DNA from: Lachnospiraceae bacterium | GTDB lineage: Bacteria; Bacillota; Clostridia; Lachnospirales; Lachnospiraceae | Direction: 5' to 3' | Length of the DNA stretch: 6,364 nt | Assembly (NCBI GenBank): GCA_024691145.1 | Contig: JAILNW010000432.1 | Span: 1-6,364, forward strand | Shown: positions 6,361 to 6,364 of the stretch, in pieces | Layout: each line of letters begins with the position of its first letter | Numbering within the stretch: position 1 is the first letter of the stretch | Program-made: the position numbers and the translations under genes | Notes under the pieces: generated by a model | Told to the model about the DNA's origin: nothing | Database searches by the model: none | Seen by the model: the letters and a program-made list of their open reading frames with translations, nothing else

Positions 6361-6364
6361 TATA

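Overview
The window is A+T-rich with gene-dense coding on both strands, and it suggests a Gram-positive anaerobic Firmicute, most likely a fibre-degrading Lachnospiraceae-type Clostridium (Butyrivibrio, Roseburia or Eubacterium-like). This rests on the gdpP-rplI-dnaB gene order, which Bacillus subtilis also has (yybT-rplI-dnaC), on strong AAGGAGG-type ribosome binding sites, and on a surface-anchored multi-module xylan hydrolase. The genus is an inference; there is no rRNA or other marker here.

Left part (1-3348, + strand): a tight housekeeping operon. It opens inside gdpP (cyclic-di-AMP phosphodiesterase, 5' end outside the window), continues after 27 nt with rplI (ribosomal protein L9) and after 12 nt with dnaB (replicative helicase). 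The spacing and absence of terminators between them suggest one transcript. All three have the expected family motifs and look functional.

Middle (3349-3399): a short convergent intergenic region filled by one hairpin that can end transcription from both sides. Its stem is better paired in the minus-strand transcript.

Right part (3400-6364, - strand): one large gene for a predicted 961-residue secreted, surface-attached enzyme. Its order is signal sequence, GH10 xylanase, Asn/Asp-rich repeat linker, GH43 arabinofuranosidase/xylosidase-type domain, CBM6-like module, Pro/Thr-rich stalk, a sortase-like NPSTAD motif, membrane segment and basic tail. The real start is the ATG at 6285, behind a near-perfect Shine-Dalgarno, not the upstream TTG at 6315 that a longest-ORF rule would choose. 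An extended -10 promoter overlapped by an inverted repeat lies at the window edge. The likely job is combined backbone cleavage and side-chain/oligomer trimming of arabinoxylan at the cell surface.

I see no CRISPR array, RNA gene, insertion sequence or phage gene. No wholly new system is evident. The points most worth checking are the unusual anchor motif, the substitutions at sugar-binding positions in the GH10 and CBM6 modules, and the three-unit N/D linker repeat.
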